A DNA stretch of 64,000 bases from an uncultured Actinomycetes bacterium (GCA_903871335.1 CAIQGE010000035.1:1-64000), one strand, 5' to 3'. Positions 35,724 through 44,577 are shown, counted from the stretch's first letter. Numbers and translations: made by a program. Notes: a model not told the origin generated them from the letters alone.

Positions 35724-36817
35724 CGCTCTTCGCACTCGGCGTTGAGCCCGAGCGGACAGTCGGGCTCGGCGAGATCAACGACGGCGGGCAAGTTTTCGTG
35801 TCGAAACAGGCCGGCGGCCGGCGAATGCGAACTCAAGGCGTCCGCGGCGAGGATGATCGCTCCCGCGGTGTAGCACGAGGTCTCGAGGTGAGGAAAGGTC
35901 ACGTTCTCGGGATACGCGATGCCCGTCCAGTACGAGCCGTCGTCGCGGCGATGCCGTTGCGCCAATTCGAAGAGATCGCGAGCGCGGTCCGTCCATCCGA
36001 CGGCGTCCAGGGCAATGACGCACTCGGCGGTCTCGGCGGCCGTGACCCAGTCATTGGTCGACACGCAGCGCACGCCGTAGTTCTCCATGACGTGACGATC
36101 CCAACCGTCGCGCAGTCGCCGCTGGGACGCGTCGATCGAGAGGGCACCCGACAGAATCGGGTAATACCAGTCCATGGCGAATTCGTTCTTCGGCGCGAAC
36201 GCACCCTTGTGGTGCGCGATGGCGTGACCGAGGCGCCCGGCCGCGAGTTCCCACGACGGCTTCACGCGATCCAGACGTTCGGCCAGCGCGACTCCGCAGC
36301 GCAACGAGTGGAAAATTGACGAGGACCCCGTGAGGAGGGCGTAACTCTCGGGGCGTCCCGTGGCGTCGACCGACCAGCGAATCGTGCCGTCGTCGAGTTG
36401 CCAGCGCAGCACGAACTCGAGAGCTCGTTCCATCATGGGCCACATGTCCACGACGAAGTCCACATCCTCGGTGACGAGGAGGTAGTGATAGAGACCGGCG
36501 GCCACGTACGCGCAGACATTCGTGTCCAGCCGTGTGTCCTTCGGAGTCTCACCGACGTAGTAGTTGAACCACGAGCCGTCGCCCAGTTGCCGCTGCGCCA
36601 ACCAGCCAAAGGCCGCGCGAGCGGCGTCACGGTGACCAGTGACCGTGAGCGCCATGGCGGCTTCCACGTGATTCCAGGCGTCGGCGTGGCCACCTTCGAA
36701 CCAAGGAATCTGACCACTCGGTCGTTGCAGAGCAACGAGCGACTCCGCCGTGCGCGCGATCTCTTCCGGACTCAGAATCCCCGGAACGCCGGGCAGGGCG
36801 TCGACGCGTCGACTCAC
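35720..36817 (-). CDS. Alpha/alpha-toroid (prenyltransferase/squalene-oxidase-repeat-like) protein
   Basis: A 365-residue soluble protein with repeated helical hairpins marked by QxxxG-W patterns: LVALQRPSGQIPWFEGGHADAW, LAQRQLGDGSWFNYY, LRWQLDDGTIRWSV and LAQRHRRDDGSYWTG. These recall terpene-cyclase/prenyltransferase toroids and glycosidase-like six-hairpin proteins. It lacks the DXDD cyclase motif. It is the last of three co-oriented overlapping genes (GT4, methyltransferase, this), a set I believe recurs in actinobacteria. Function unknown; action on an envelope glycan or lipid is plausible. Confidence 0.6.
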   Translation of the reverse strand: MSRRVDALPGVPGILSPEEIARTAESLVALQRPSGQIPWFEGGHADAWNHVEAAMALTVTGHRDAARAAFGWLAQRQLGDGSWFNYYVGETPKDTRLDTNVCAYVAAGLYHYLLVTEDVDFVVDMWPMMERALEFVLRWQLDDGTIRWSVDATGRPESYALLTGSSSIFHSLRCGVALAERLDRVKPSWELAAGRLGHAIAHHKGAFAPKNEFAMDWYYPILSGALSIDASQRRLRDGWDRHVMENYGVRCVSTNDWVTAAETAECVIALDAVGWTDRARDLFELAQRHRRDDGSYWTGIAYPENVTFPHLETSCYTAGAIILAADALSSHSPAAGLFRHENLPAVVDLAEPDCPLGLNAECEER

Positions 36818-37539
36818 GTCGAGGCCAGGGGCTTTTCGAGGTAGACGATCAGGGACTTGCCCATCAGCGGCGCGAGAATCTTCTCGGCGTATCGAGTGGT
36901 CTTGGGACCCTTCACGATGTCCCAGACCAAGAGCTTGTGGTACGCGTTCACGTACTTGTTGTTCTCATTGGTCGTGCCGACGAGACACTTGAGCCACCAG
37001 TAGGGCGAGTGCAGGCCGTGCGCGTAGGCGTGTCCCTTCACCTTCATGCCGGTGGACGACAAGCGGCCTTCGACGACGCTGCGGCGATAGATGCGAACGT
37101 GCCCGCCCGGCACCATGTGGTACTCGTCGGACAGCGCCCAGTTGATCAGTTCGGGACCAAAGCGCGGGATCGTGATGGCCATGGTGCCCCCCGGACGAAG
37201 AACGCGAGCGAGCTCGCTCATCGCTCCGACGTCATTGGGAATGTGTTCGAGGACCTCGGAACAGATCACGCGATCGAAAGTGCCGTCGGGGAACGGCAGG
37301 TGCATGGCGTCACCCTGCACGACGCCGACCGAGATCTTCTTCGGGTCAATCTCCCCCGCTTCGGCCATGGCGGCGAAGGTGCCGAGAACGCCTTCGACTT
37401 CGTCGCGTCCGGCGTCGAGCGCCACCACGTTCGCGCCGCGTCGGGCCGCTTCGTAGGCGTGTCGACCGAAGCCGCAGCCCAGGTCAAGAATCTTGTCGCC
37501 GGGCTTCAGCCCGAGCTTGTCGTAATCAGCAGTCAGCAT
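36814..37539 (-). CDS. Class I SAM methyltransferase
   Basis: A 241-residue methyltransferase. It has KILDLGCGFGRHAYEAARRGANVVALD (SAM motif), GDAMHLPFPDGTFDRVICSEVLEHI and RVLRPGGTMAITIP, the UbiE/COQ5-like set. The ATG overlaps the glycosyltransferase stop (TAATG) and its stop overlaps the toroid gene start. It probably methylates the glycan or lipid made by the neighbouring glycosyltransferase. Confidence 0.85.
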   Translation of the reverse strand: MLTADYDKLGLKPGDKILDLGCGFGRHAYEAARRGANVVALDAGRDEVEGVLGTFAAMAEAGEIDPKKISVGVVQGDAMHLPFPDGTFDRVICSEVLEHIPNDVGAMSELARVLRPGGTMAITIPRFGPELINWALSDEYHMVPGGHVRIYRRSVVEGRLSSTGMKVKGHAYAHGLHSPYWWLKCLVGTTNENNKYVNAYHKLLVWDIVKGPKTTRYAEKILAPLMGKSLIVYLEKPLAST

Positions 37540-38909
37540 TAGTCGAATTTCATTGACTCGGGCAGGGCTTCGCCCCGCAGGATGGCGTCATAACAAGCGG
37601 CAGTACCACGGGCCGTCACTTCCCACGTGAATCGCTCCATCACCCGTTCGCGTCCCGCGGCGCCCAGGCGCTCACGGAGTTCCGCGTCGTCGAGCAGACG
37701 ACGAATGGCGCCAACCAGAGCGTCCGGATTATTGGGCTCGACGAGCAGGCCGGTTTCCTCGGACACACCGACGACTTCTGGCAGGGCGCCACCCGTCGTG
37801 GCGACCACCGGGACGCCGCAACTCATGGCTTCAATGGCCGGCAGCGAGAATCCCTCGTAGAGACTCGGAACAATGGCGACCTCGGCTTCGCCGTAGAGGC
37901 GAGCGAGCTCTTCGTCGGACACGCCGGAGATCGTCGACACGATGTCGTTGAGACCTAAGCGATCGAGCGTTGTCGCCACGCGGCCCTTCGGACGAGGATT
38001 GCCGATCACCACGAGATCAATGTCGCGCTCCACGCGCAACTTCGCAATGGCTTCGAGCAACGGAACGAGACCCTTCATGGGAACGTCGCTAGAGGAGGTC
38101 ACCATTAAGCGACCCTTCTTCTTCACGACGTCGTCGTAGGGACGGAAGACCTCGTGGTCCACACCCACCGGTACGACGGTGAGGCGCTCGAGCGGTACAC
38201 CCATTTGTGCGTTGATGTCCACCTTGGAGTTCTGCGAAACGGTCAAAACGGCGGGCATCTGCTTGGCGACCCGGACCTGCATGCGCAGGAAACCGAACCA
38301 CCGGTTGGTCGTGAACCTCTTCCACGCGTTCTCCGCGTGATCGAGGGCGATCGAGCGGTCCACCGTGATCGGGTGGTGCAGGGTCTCGAGAATCGGCCAT
38401 CCCTGTTGGGAGAGTTCCAAGATGCCGGTGCCGAGACACTGGTTGTCGTGAATGATGTCGAAGTCGCCGCGCCGATTCTTCAGCACCTTGGCGATGCGCT
38501 TCGAGTAGGCGAGGGGCTCGGCAAAACCCGCCGTCATCATGACGCCGAATTCGGTCAGGTCAGCCCACGAAGTGAACTCCGACAGCGCGGGAACTCGGAA
38601 GGGATCCGGATCGCGGTAGAGATCCAGTCCCCGAATGGGCACGAAACCGACACCTTCGTCAAGTTCCGGCCACGGAGGACCCGCGAAGACGGTCACGCTG
38701 TGGCCCAGGTTGACGAGCTCGCGCGTGAGGTGACGCGTGTAGACACCCTGTCCGCCGCAACGTGGATTTCCGCGATAGATCAAGAACGCGACGCGATACC
38801 CGCCGGGTTCGGCCGGCTTCGCCGGCCGCAGTCCGGGAATCTCGATCGTCTTCGACCGGGCCCAGGATTCCTTGGTATCGGCGATGGTCTTCTTCAGGGA
38901 ACGGGGCAC
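37539..38909 (-). CDS. GT4-type glycosyltransferase
   Basis: A 456-residue GT-B fold enzyme. The N-terminus includes VAFLIYRGNPRCGGQGVYTRHLTRELVNLGHSVTVF, and the C-terminal donor domain has VVPVGVDHEVFRP, VTSSSDVPMKGLVPLLEAI, VPSLYEGFSLPAIEAMSCGVPVVAT and GLLVEPNNPDAL, the GT4 nucleotide-sugar site. Start GTG 38909. It heads the three-gene run with a methyltransferase and a toroid protein, and is divergent from the acyl-CoA dehydrogenase gene. Confidence 0.88.
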   Translation of the reverse strand: MPRSLKKTIADTKESWARSKTIEIPGLRPAKPAEPGGYRVAFLIYRGNPRCGGQGVYTRHLTRELVNLGHSVTVFAGPPWPELDEGVGFVPIRGLDLYRDPDPFRVPALSEFTSWADLTEFGVMMTAGFAEPLAYSKRIAKVLKNRRGDFDIIHDNQCLGTGILELSQQGWPILETLHHPITVDRSIALDHAENAWKRFTTNRWFGFLRMQVRVAKQMPAVLTVSQNSKVDINAQMGVPLERLTVVPVGVDHEVFRPYDDVVKKKGRLMVTSSSDVPMKGLVPLLEAIAKLRVERDIDLVVIGNPRPKGRVATTLDRLGLNDIVSTISGVSDEELARLYGEAEVAIVPSLYEGFSLPAIEAMSCGVPVVATTGGALPEVVGVSEETGLLVEPNNPDALVGAIRRLLDDAELRERLGAAGRERVMERFTWEVTARGTAACYDAILRGEALPESMKFD

Positions 38910-38963
38910 GCGGGAGTCTTCTTCGTCTCTTTAGGGGTCCTTTATTCTCCCCCACATGGCCTC

Positions 38964-38984
38964 AGGGGCACAAATGCCCCTTTT
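38964..38984 (+). terminator. Perfect 7-bp stem with T run, or operator
   Basis: AGGGGCA (38964-38970), loop CAAA, TGCCCCT (38975-38981), then TTT. On the plus strand this looks like an intrinsic terminator. It lies between two divergent genes, where a terminator would only stop antisense transcription, so an operator is the other reading. Confidence 0.4.
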
Positions 38985-39016
38985 CGCTCATTTGGAAGCC
39001 ACCGGCCTCCACTGAC

Positions 39017-39022
39017 TACGCT
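39017..39022 (+). promoter_or_regulatory. Candidate -10 hexamer of the acyl-CoA dehydrogenase gene (leaderless)
   Basis: TACGCT is followed by seven bases and ATG 39030. Confidence 0.6.
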
Positions 39023-39029
39023 GCGATCT

Positions 39030-40262
39030 ATGGATCTGAACTACCCCGCCGAAGCTGAAGAATTCCGTACCGTCATTCGTGGCTGGTTGGAGGAAAACCT
39101 GCCCCAGGGCTGGTTCGACGACGGCTTTTCGATGACCGACGAGGACCGCAAGGCATTCAACGAGAGTTGGACGGAAAAGCTGTTTTCCGGTGGCTGGATT
39201 TGCGCCGGTTGGCCGAAGGAATACGGCGGCAAGGGCCTCACCCTGCTCGAGCAGGTGGTTCTGAACGAAGAATTCGCTCGCGCGAGCGCGCCGCTGCGCG
39301 CCGACTTCTTCGGCGACACCCTCGTCGGCCCGACCATTCTGCAGTGGGGCACCGAGGAGCAGAAGCAGGAGTTCATTCCTGGCATCCTGCAGGGCAAGAT
39401 CGCGTGGTGCCAGGGATTCTCGGAGCCGAACTCCGGATCGGACCTCGCCAGCTTGAAGACGACAGCCGTGCTGGACGGTGACGAGTGGGTGATCAATGGT
39501 CAGAAAGTTTGGACCACTCAGGCCCAGTACGCCGACTACGTGTTCTTGATGGTCCGCACCGATCCGAACGCCCCGCAGCACGCGGGCATCAGTTACCTGC
39601 TCGTGCCGATGCACCAGGAAGGTGTCGAAGTTCGACCGATCATCCAGGTCGACGGTTCGGCGGAGTTCAACGAAGTCTTCTTCACCAACGCCCGTTGCCC
39701 GAAGGCCAATGTCGTCGGCGGCCTCAACAACGGTTGGAAAGTCGCCATGACCACCCTCGGCTTCGAGCGTGGTTCGTCCTCGACGACCGGGTACCGCCGC
39801 TTCCTGAAGGAATGGGAGCAGATCGTTCACGAAGTGCAGCGCAAGGGTAAGGACAAGGATCAGTTGGTGCGCGACCAGTTGATCCGCAGTTGGCAGAAGG
39901 TCAAGATCATGGAGATCAATGGCTACCGGTCTCTCACCGACGCCCTCTACGGCACACACAACGCGGCGCTGCTCGGTGCGTGCAACAAGATGTTCTGGTC
40001 CGAGACGCACCGCGCCACTATGGAACTCGCCATCGACACGCTCGGTCTCGAAGGCCAGATCCTGACGGGCAAGGGCGACGCCGAGGGCACGCTGCCCGGT
40101 AATCGTCGTGGGCGTGCGGACTACCCCGTCTCGGACCTGCAGGCGTCGTTCTTCTTCTCGCGCTCTGAGACCATCTGGGGTGGCACCGCGGAGATCCAGC
40201 GCAACATTATTGGTGAGCGCGCGCTCGGTTTGCCGAAGGAACCAAAGGTCCAGAACGCCTAG
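39030..40262 (+). CDS. Acyl-CoA dehydrogenase
   Basis: A 410-residue FAD enzyme. It starts MDLNYPAEAEEFRTVIRGWL and has WCQGFSEPNSGSDLASLKTTA and WVINGQKVWTTQAQYADY (FAD and substrate site). The C-terminal segment FFFSRSETIWGGTAEIQRNIIGERALG carries the pattern around the adenine and catalytic region. Alongside the P450 at 42400 it recalls steroid or branched-lipid catabolism enzymes (FadE and CYP125/142 types), but no dedicated cluster is present. Upstream codons are not family-like, and TACGCT lies 7 nt before this ATG. Confidence 0.92.
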   Translation: MDLNYPAEAEEFRTVIRGWLEENLPQGWFDDGFSMTDEDRKAFNESWTEKLFSGGWICAGWPKEYGGKGLTLLEQVVLNEEFARASAPLRADFFGDTLVGPTILQWGTEEQKQEFIPGILQGKIAWCQGFSEPNSGSDLASLKTTAVLDGDEWVINGQKVWTTQAQYADYVFLMVRTDPNAPQHAGISYLLVPMHQEGVEVRPIIQVDGSAEFNEVFFTNARCPKANVVGGLNNGWKVAMTTLGFERGSSSTTGYRRFLKEWEQIVHEVQRKGKDKDQLVRDQLIRSWQKVKIMEINGYRSLTDALYGTHNAALLGACNKMFWSETHRATMELAIDTLGLEGQILTGKGDAEGTLPGNRRGRADYPVSDLQASFFFSRSETIWGGTAEIQRNIIGERALGLPKEPKVQNA

Positions 40263-41494
40263 GCCGCAACGACGTCGCCCAGACGGCGGCGAAACGTAAC
40301 CCACAGCCAGCCGCACGTCGCCATCGTCAGCAACGAGCCCACAGCAATCCCCACGCGCGGGTTGGTCGCCGACACGATTGCGCCCACGAGGGGTGCGCCA
40401 ATGGGCGTCGTTCCGAGGAACGCGATGGCGTAGAGACTCATCACGCGCCCGCGCATGGCCTCGGCCGAATTCATTTGCAAAGTGGCGTTCGCGGTCGCGA
40501 TGAACATGATTGAACACGCCCCCATGGGAATGGCCGCCACTTGTGCCACGATCAAGGTCGGCGACAGCGCGACGACGGTGGCGGCGACCCCGAAGCTCGT
40601 GCCGATGACGGCCAGAAAGTGCACCGTCGGCCGAGACCGCCACGCCACGTAGAGGCCGCCCACGACGGCGCCGAGCCCCATGGCCGCCACGAGGATGCCG
40701 TAGGCGGCGGCGCTGGACTGGTGAAAGGTGGTTCGGGTGAGCTCGGGCAAGGTCACCGTGAAGTTGTAGGCGAAGGTACCCACCACCGCCACCACGGCAA
40801 TCACATCACGAATGACCGGGGTCCCGTAGGCGTATCGAAGTCCCAAGCGCAATTGACCCTTGGCGCGGTGGACGGTGTTGATGGGGCGCAATTCACTCGC
40901 ACGCATCAAGAACAGGGCCACTAGGACCGCCACGTACGATCCGGCGTTCACGTAGAAACACGTCGCGATACCCACGCCCGTGATCAAGCCCGCGGCGAGC
41001 GCGGGACCGATCAATCGGCCGCCGTTCATCAGCACGCTATTGAGGGACACGGCATTGGGAATGAGTTCTCGCCCCACCATCTCCTGAACGAAGGCTTGAC
41101 GTGCGGGATTATCAAAGAGGTTGACGACTCCGAGCAACAGCGCGAGAACGTAGACCGCCTCGATCGTCGCGTGGTGCGTCGACACGAGAAGTCCGAGGGC
41201 GAGAGCCAGCAACCCGGCCGAGATCTGTGTCGCGTACAGAATCCTTCGCTTTTCGTTGCGATCGGCGTACAAGCCGCCAAAGGAACCGAGTAGCAACATC
41301 GGCAGAAACTGAAGCGCGACCACGATGCCGAGGTCAAATGAGGAGTTGGTGATTTGCAGAACAAGCCAACCCTGCGCGACGGATTGCATCCACGTGCCGG
41401 ATTGCGAGATCAACTGGCCAATGAAGTAAAGGCGGAAATTCCGCTCGTGAAGAGCAGCAAACATGCGACCGGTTGCGACGCGGGTGGCGCTCAC
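40259..41494 (-). CDS. MFS transporter (EntS/MFS_3 type)
   Basis: A 411-residue, 12-helix exporter. It opens FAALHERNFRLYFIGQLISQSGTWMQSVAQGWLVL, the hallmark of MFS_3/EntS-like permeases, then has the loop motif GLYADRNEKRRILY, FDNPARQAFVQEMV and later AMRGRVMSLYAIAFLGTTPIGA. Its ATG overlaps the MarR stop (ATGA), so the regulator probably controls it. Cargo is unknown. Confidence 0.9.
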   Translation of the reverse strand: MSATRVATGRMFAALHERNFRLYFIGQLISQSGTWMQSVAQGWLVLQITNSSFDLGIVVALQFLPMLLLGSFGGLYADRNEKRRILYATQISAGLLALALGLLVSTHHATIEAVYVLALLLGVVNLFDNPARQAFVQEMVGRELIPNAVSLNSVLMNGGRLIGPALAAGLITGVGIATCFYVNAGSYVAVLVALFLMRASELRPINTVHRAKGQLRLGLRYAYGTPVIRDVIAVVAVVGTFAYNFTVTLPELTRTTFHQSSAAAYGILVAAMGLGAVVGGLYVAWRSRPTVHFLAVIGTSFGVAATVVALSPTLIVAQVAAIPMGACSIMFIATANATLQMNSAEAMRGRVMSLYAIAFLGTTPIGAPLVGAIVSATNPRVGIAVGSLLTMATCGWLWVTFRRRLGDVVAA

Positions 41495-41937
41495 TGATCA
41501 CCCAGCAATTGCTCGAGTAGCGCGACCAACTCTTCGACTCGTTCTTGGTCCGCCGGAGCGAGCGCCCGGAGTTTCTGCGCCAAGAACTCGTTCTTACGTT
41601 CACGGATTTCGCGGACCTCACGACGGCCCGCTGGTGTCAGGGAGACCCTCGTACAGCGCCGATCGTGTTCATCCTCACTCGTGAGCACCCAACCAGCGTC
41701 CGCCAATGTCCGCACCATTCGAGTCACCGACGGAGGTTGAATCTGTTCGGCGACGGCGAGATCACCGAGGGACGGCGAACCGAGCTTGTTCACCACGGCG
41801 AGCATCGACGCCTGCGCGGGAGAAATGCCGCCCAGGGAGGAGTGTCGGAGCCGCCGGTTGAGTCGTGTGATCGCTCGACGGAGCCGCGCGGCCGTGTCGG
41901 GTGTGTCGGGTGTGTCGGGTGTCGCAGAATTCTTCAT
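41491..41937 (-). CDS. MarR-family transcriptional regulator
   Basis: A 148-residue winged-helix repressor. After a low-complexity start with three Pro-Asp-Thr repeats (a 9-bp DNA tandem repeat near 41897-41925) comes LNRRLRHSSLGGISPAQASML, the recognition region LAVAEQIQPPSVTRMVRTLADAGWV and the wing EDEHDRRCTRVSLTPAGRREV, all MarR landmarks. The coding start lies at the edge of a TTAGTT/AACTAA inverted repeat, which is its likely autoregulatory operator. It is co-translated with the MFS exporter. Confidence 0.92.
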   Translation of the reverse strand: MKNSATPDTPDTPDTAARLRRAITRLNRRLRHSSLGGISPAQASMLAVVNKLGSPSLGDLAVAEQIQPPSVTRMVRTLADAGWVLTSEDEHDRRCTRVSLTPAGRREVREIRERKNEFLAQKLRALAPADQERVEELVALLEQLLGDQ

Positions 41938-41959
41938 TAGTTCGCCTAACTAAATAATA
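41937..41959 (-). promoter_or_regulatory. MarR operator and -10 region
   Basis: TTAGTT-CGCCT-AACTAA (41937-41953) is a perfect 6-bp inverted repeat next to the marR ATG. TATTAT (41959-41954 on the minus strand) lies directly upstream and serves as a good -10. The operator would cover the transcription start. Confidence 0.65.
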
Positions 41960-41995
41960 CTGTCCACAACGACGTCCCTGACGAGCCGGGAAAAA

Positions 41996-42352
41996 TTAGA
42001 TCTCGCGGTAGCGAGGGACGTAGCCGCCGGTGCCGAGAGCGGCGGACGACTCGAAATCTTCGGTGTCGTCCACGCCACCGATGACCTCGGTGACCCAGTC
42101 GAGACGGTCCTTCAGAATTCGTTCCACGCCGCCCTGCAACGTGGAGGAGGAAATCGCGCACGTGGAACACGCGCCTTGAAGCTGGACTTCCACCACGCCC
42201 GCGTCGACGTCCGCGCGAACGAGGACCAGATCACCTCCGTCGGCCTGCACGGAGGGGCGCATGAGATTAATCAACGAGTTCAGCGCGGACAACCGCGTGG
42301 CACGTTCCTGCTCGTTCACGACATCGGTCACTCCTACAGTCTGCCGTGTCAT
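41996..42352 (-). CDS. NifU C-terminal-domain iron-sulfur scaffold protein
   Basis: A 118-residue protein of the Nfu type. It has LMRPSVQADGGDLVLV and GACSTCAISSSTLQGGVERIL, with the CxxC that binds a [4Fe-4S] cluster for transfer to target proteins. The first 10-15 residues may be excess; GTG at the VTDVV position is an alternative start. It is divergent from the P450 gene, whose haem partner proteins need Fe-S electron donors; that link is inference. Confidence 0.9.
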   Translation of the reverse strand: MTRQTVGVTDVVNEQERATRLSALNSLINLMRPSVQADGGDLVLVRADVDAGVVEVQLQGACSTCAISSSTLQGGVERILKDRLDWVTEVIGGVDDTEDFESSAALGTGGYVPRYREI

Positions 42353-42385
42353 TCATCAATCGTGACCGCACGCCTCCAGGTTCAC

Positions 42386-42391
42386 TACGAT
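42386..42391 (+). promoter_or_regulatory. Candidate -10 hexamer of the P450 gene (leaderless)
   Basis: TACGAT is followed by eight bases and ATG 42400. GTGACC 18 nt upstream (42362-42367) could be a -35. Confidence 0.55.
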
Positions 42392-42399
42392 GCGAACTC

Positions 42400-43665
42400 A
42401 TGGAACCACAGCCCGTTTTGGCCGTCGACGATATCGACCTGTCCGCCCTGGACTTCTGGGAGCGTCCGTGGAGCGAGCGCGACGCCGCCTTCGCCACTCT
42501 CCGACGCGAGCGCCCGATGCCCTTTTTCGAGGAGCCGCCGCTCGAGAACATGACGATCGAAATGCCCGTCGGGCCCGGTTACTACGCGCTGACTCGCCAT
42601 TGCGACGTCGCCGAGGCCAGCCGACACCCGGAAGTCTTTCTGTCGGGTCCCGGAGCCGTCTCCATCATGGACATGCCCCCCGAGATGGTGGAGTACTTCT
42701 CCGGCATGATTTCGACCGACAATCCCAAGCACGCGCGGCTGCGTCGCATTGTGTCCAATGCCTTCAATCCTCGCAATGTCCGGTCCGTCGAGGACTCGAT
42801 CGAACGCGTGGCGCGCGAGACGGTCGATCGGGCAGCGACGAGTGGTACCGGTGACTTCATTACCGATATTGCGGCACCGTTCCCCTTGCAGATCATCTGC
42901 GAAATGATGGGAGTTCCGCCGAGCGAGTACGCGACGGCCCTGCAGTGCTCCAACGTGATTCTCTCCATGGGCGACCCCGACATCATCCCCGAGGGCACCG
43001 ACCCCGTACTCGCCTTCCTCGAGGCCGGCGCGACGTTGACCGGCATCATGGAGGAGTTGGGTCGGTTCCGGGTGGCCAACCCCATCGACGACATCACGAG
43101 CGCTCTCGTGAACGCCGAGATCGAGGATGAGAAGCTCACCCAGCAGGAACTGGCGTCTTTCTTTGTTCTTCTCGTGACGGCTGGTAACGAGACCACCCGC
43201 ACCGCCATCGCGCACGGGCTGAACGCTCTCACCAACAACCCGGACCAGCGTTCGATCCTGCTCACCGACTACGACGCCCACGCCAAGACGGCCGTCGACG
43301 AAATTGTTCGCTGGGCGTCACCGGTGACCTGGATGCGGCGCACCCTGGCGACGGATTACGTCTTGTCAGACCAAGAACTAAAGGCCGGCGACAAGGTCCT
43401 GTTGTTCTACAACTCGGCGAACCGAGATGACGAGGCGTTCGTTGATCCGTTCCGTTTTGACGTCACCCGCACGCCGAATGATCACTACGGATTCGGCGCA
43501 CCGGGTCCCCACTTTTGCCTCGGGGCTCACTTGGCTCGTCGCGAGATCAACGTGATGTTCAAGGAGTTGTTGCAGCGATTCCCCACTATTGCTGCCACCT
43601 CCGCGCCGAGCCAACTGCGCAGCAGCTTCGTAAATGGCATCAAACGCCTCGACTACGCGCTGTAG
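42400..43665 (+). CDS. Cytochrome P450
   Basis: A 421-residue soluble bacterial P450. The I-helix motif is LLVTAGNETTRTAIAHG, the K-helix has EIVRWASP, and the haem loop FGAPGPHFCLGAHLARRE places the ligand Cys at residue 373. It resembles actinobacterial CYP124/125/142-type enzymes that hydroxylate branched lipids and sterols. Substrate is unproven. I took ATG 42400 because TACGAT lies 8 nt upstream and the protein then starts MEPQPVLAVDDIDLSALDFW. A possible electron donor is the ferredoxin at 19068. Confidence 0.94.
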   Translation: MEPQPVLAVDDIDLSALDFWERPWSERDAAFATLRRERPMPFFEEPPLENMTIEMPVGPGYYALTRHCDVAEASRHPEVFLSGPGAVSIMDMPPEMVEYFSGMISTDNPKHARLRRIVSNAFNPRNVRSVEDSIERVARETVDRAATSGTGDFITDIAAPFPLQIICEMMGVPPSEYATALQCSNVILSMGDPDIIPEGTDPVLAFLEAGATLTGIMEELGRFRVANPIDDITSALVNAEIEDEKLTQQELASFFVLLVTAGNETTRTAIAHGLNALTNNPDQRSILLTDYDAHAKTAVDEIVRWASPVTWMRRTLATDYVLSDQELKAGDKVLLFYNSANRDDEAFVDPFRFDVTRTPNDHYGFGAPGPHFCLGAHLARREINVMFKELLQRFPTIAATSAPSQLRSSFVNGIKRLDYAL

Positions 43666-43668
43666 ATC

Positions 43669-44577
43669 TTGCTCCAGCCCCTTCGTCGCGCCACCCGGGC
43701 ATTCGATGAATGGCAGCGGCGTCATCGCGTCACTGGCATTCTCTTCGGCGTAACGAAAAGGTACGGCGACGACAAGGCGGGGCAACTGGCGGCGTTGACG
43801 ACCTTCTACGGATTCTTGTCGGTGTTCCCCCTGCTGCTCCTGCTGCTCACGTTCGCTGGTCTGTTCCTGAAGGACTCCAAGCTTCAAAACGACATCGTGA
43901 ATTCCGCGTTGTCGCAGTTCCCTGTCGTCGGGGACAAGATTCGAGAGAATCTCCACGCGATCGCCAAGACCAATCCTTTCGCCATCGTGGCCTCCCTGCT
44001 CGGTCTTACGTGGGGTGCGCTCGGTGTGACTTCATCACTGCAAAACGCGTCCCATCGGATCTGGCGTCTCCCCGAGGAACAAAGCCCGGGACTGTGGCCC
44101 CGCACCTGGAAGGGACTGCAAATACTCGCCACCCTGGGGTTCGTGGTCGTGTTGTCCACCGTGGCGGCCGGCATGTCCACCATTGGCACGGAGTATTTCG
44201 GCGGTAGTTCACTCGCTCCGCGACTCTTGGTCTTAGGTGGCGCTTTGCTCGTCAATGTCTTTGGTTACTTCGTCGCCCTCTGGCTCCTCGCCCCCAAGCC
44301 CGTGGCGGCCCGCATCCTGTTGCCGGGCACCGCGCTCGGTGCCGTTGGTTGGACGATCCTGCAGGCGCTCAGCGGCTACCTGATTGGCCACCAATTTCAT
44401 CACGCGAGCCAGATCTACGGATTCTTCGCCGTGGTGCTGGGTATGACGTTTTGGATCAATCTCGGCGCGCAATTGTTCCTGTACGCCAATGAACTCAATG
44501 TGGTGCTCGCCCGGCACGAATGGCCCCGCTACGTCTTTGGAGAGCCTTCGTCCGACGAACGAGACGCCACGATCTGA
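43669..44577 (+). CDS. YihY/BrkB family membrane protein
   Basis: A 302-residue membrane protein with six helices. Conserved features are DDKAGQLAALTTFYGFLSVFPLLLLLLTFAGL near the N-terminus, LGLTWGALGVTSSLQNASHRIW, and IYGFFAVVLGMTFWINLGAQLFLYANELN near the end. The start TTG 43669 is only 3 nt after the P450 stop, so it may be co-transcribed. Despite older labels it is not a ribonuclease. Its 3' end overlaps the convergent broken AhpD-like gene by 49 nt. Confidence 0.9.
   Translation: MLQPLRRATRAFDEWQRRHRVTGILFGVTKRYGDDKAGQLAALTTFYGFLSVFPLLLLLLTFAGLFLKDSKLQNDIVNSALSQFPVVGDKIRENLHAIAKTNPFAIVASLLGLTWGALGVTSSLQNASHRIWRLPEEQSPGLWPRTWKGLQILATLGFVVVLSTVAAGMSTIGTEYFGGSSLAPRLLVLGGALLVNVFGYFVALWLLAPKPVAARILLPGTALGAVGWTILQALSGYLIGHQFHHASQIYGFFAVVLGMTFWINLGAQLFLYANELNVVLARHEWPRYVFGEPSSDERDATI

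Noticed and set aside
38154-39029. Extension of the acyl-CoA dehydrogenase by 292 codons upstream
   Set aside because: It runs antisense to the GT4 gene and is not family-like; the enzyme is complete from ATG 39030, which has a -10 motif 7 nt before it.
38988-40643. A 551-codon open frame on the minus strand
   Set aside because: Antisense to the acyl-CoA dehydrogenase and running into the MFS gene in the wrong frame; no recognisable protein.
41897-41925. 9-bp tandem repeat (three copies of gtgtcgggt) as a possible phase-variable element
   Set aside because: Unit length is a multiple of three, so copy changes would only alter the number of Pro-Asp-Thr units at the MarR N-terminus, not switch the gene.
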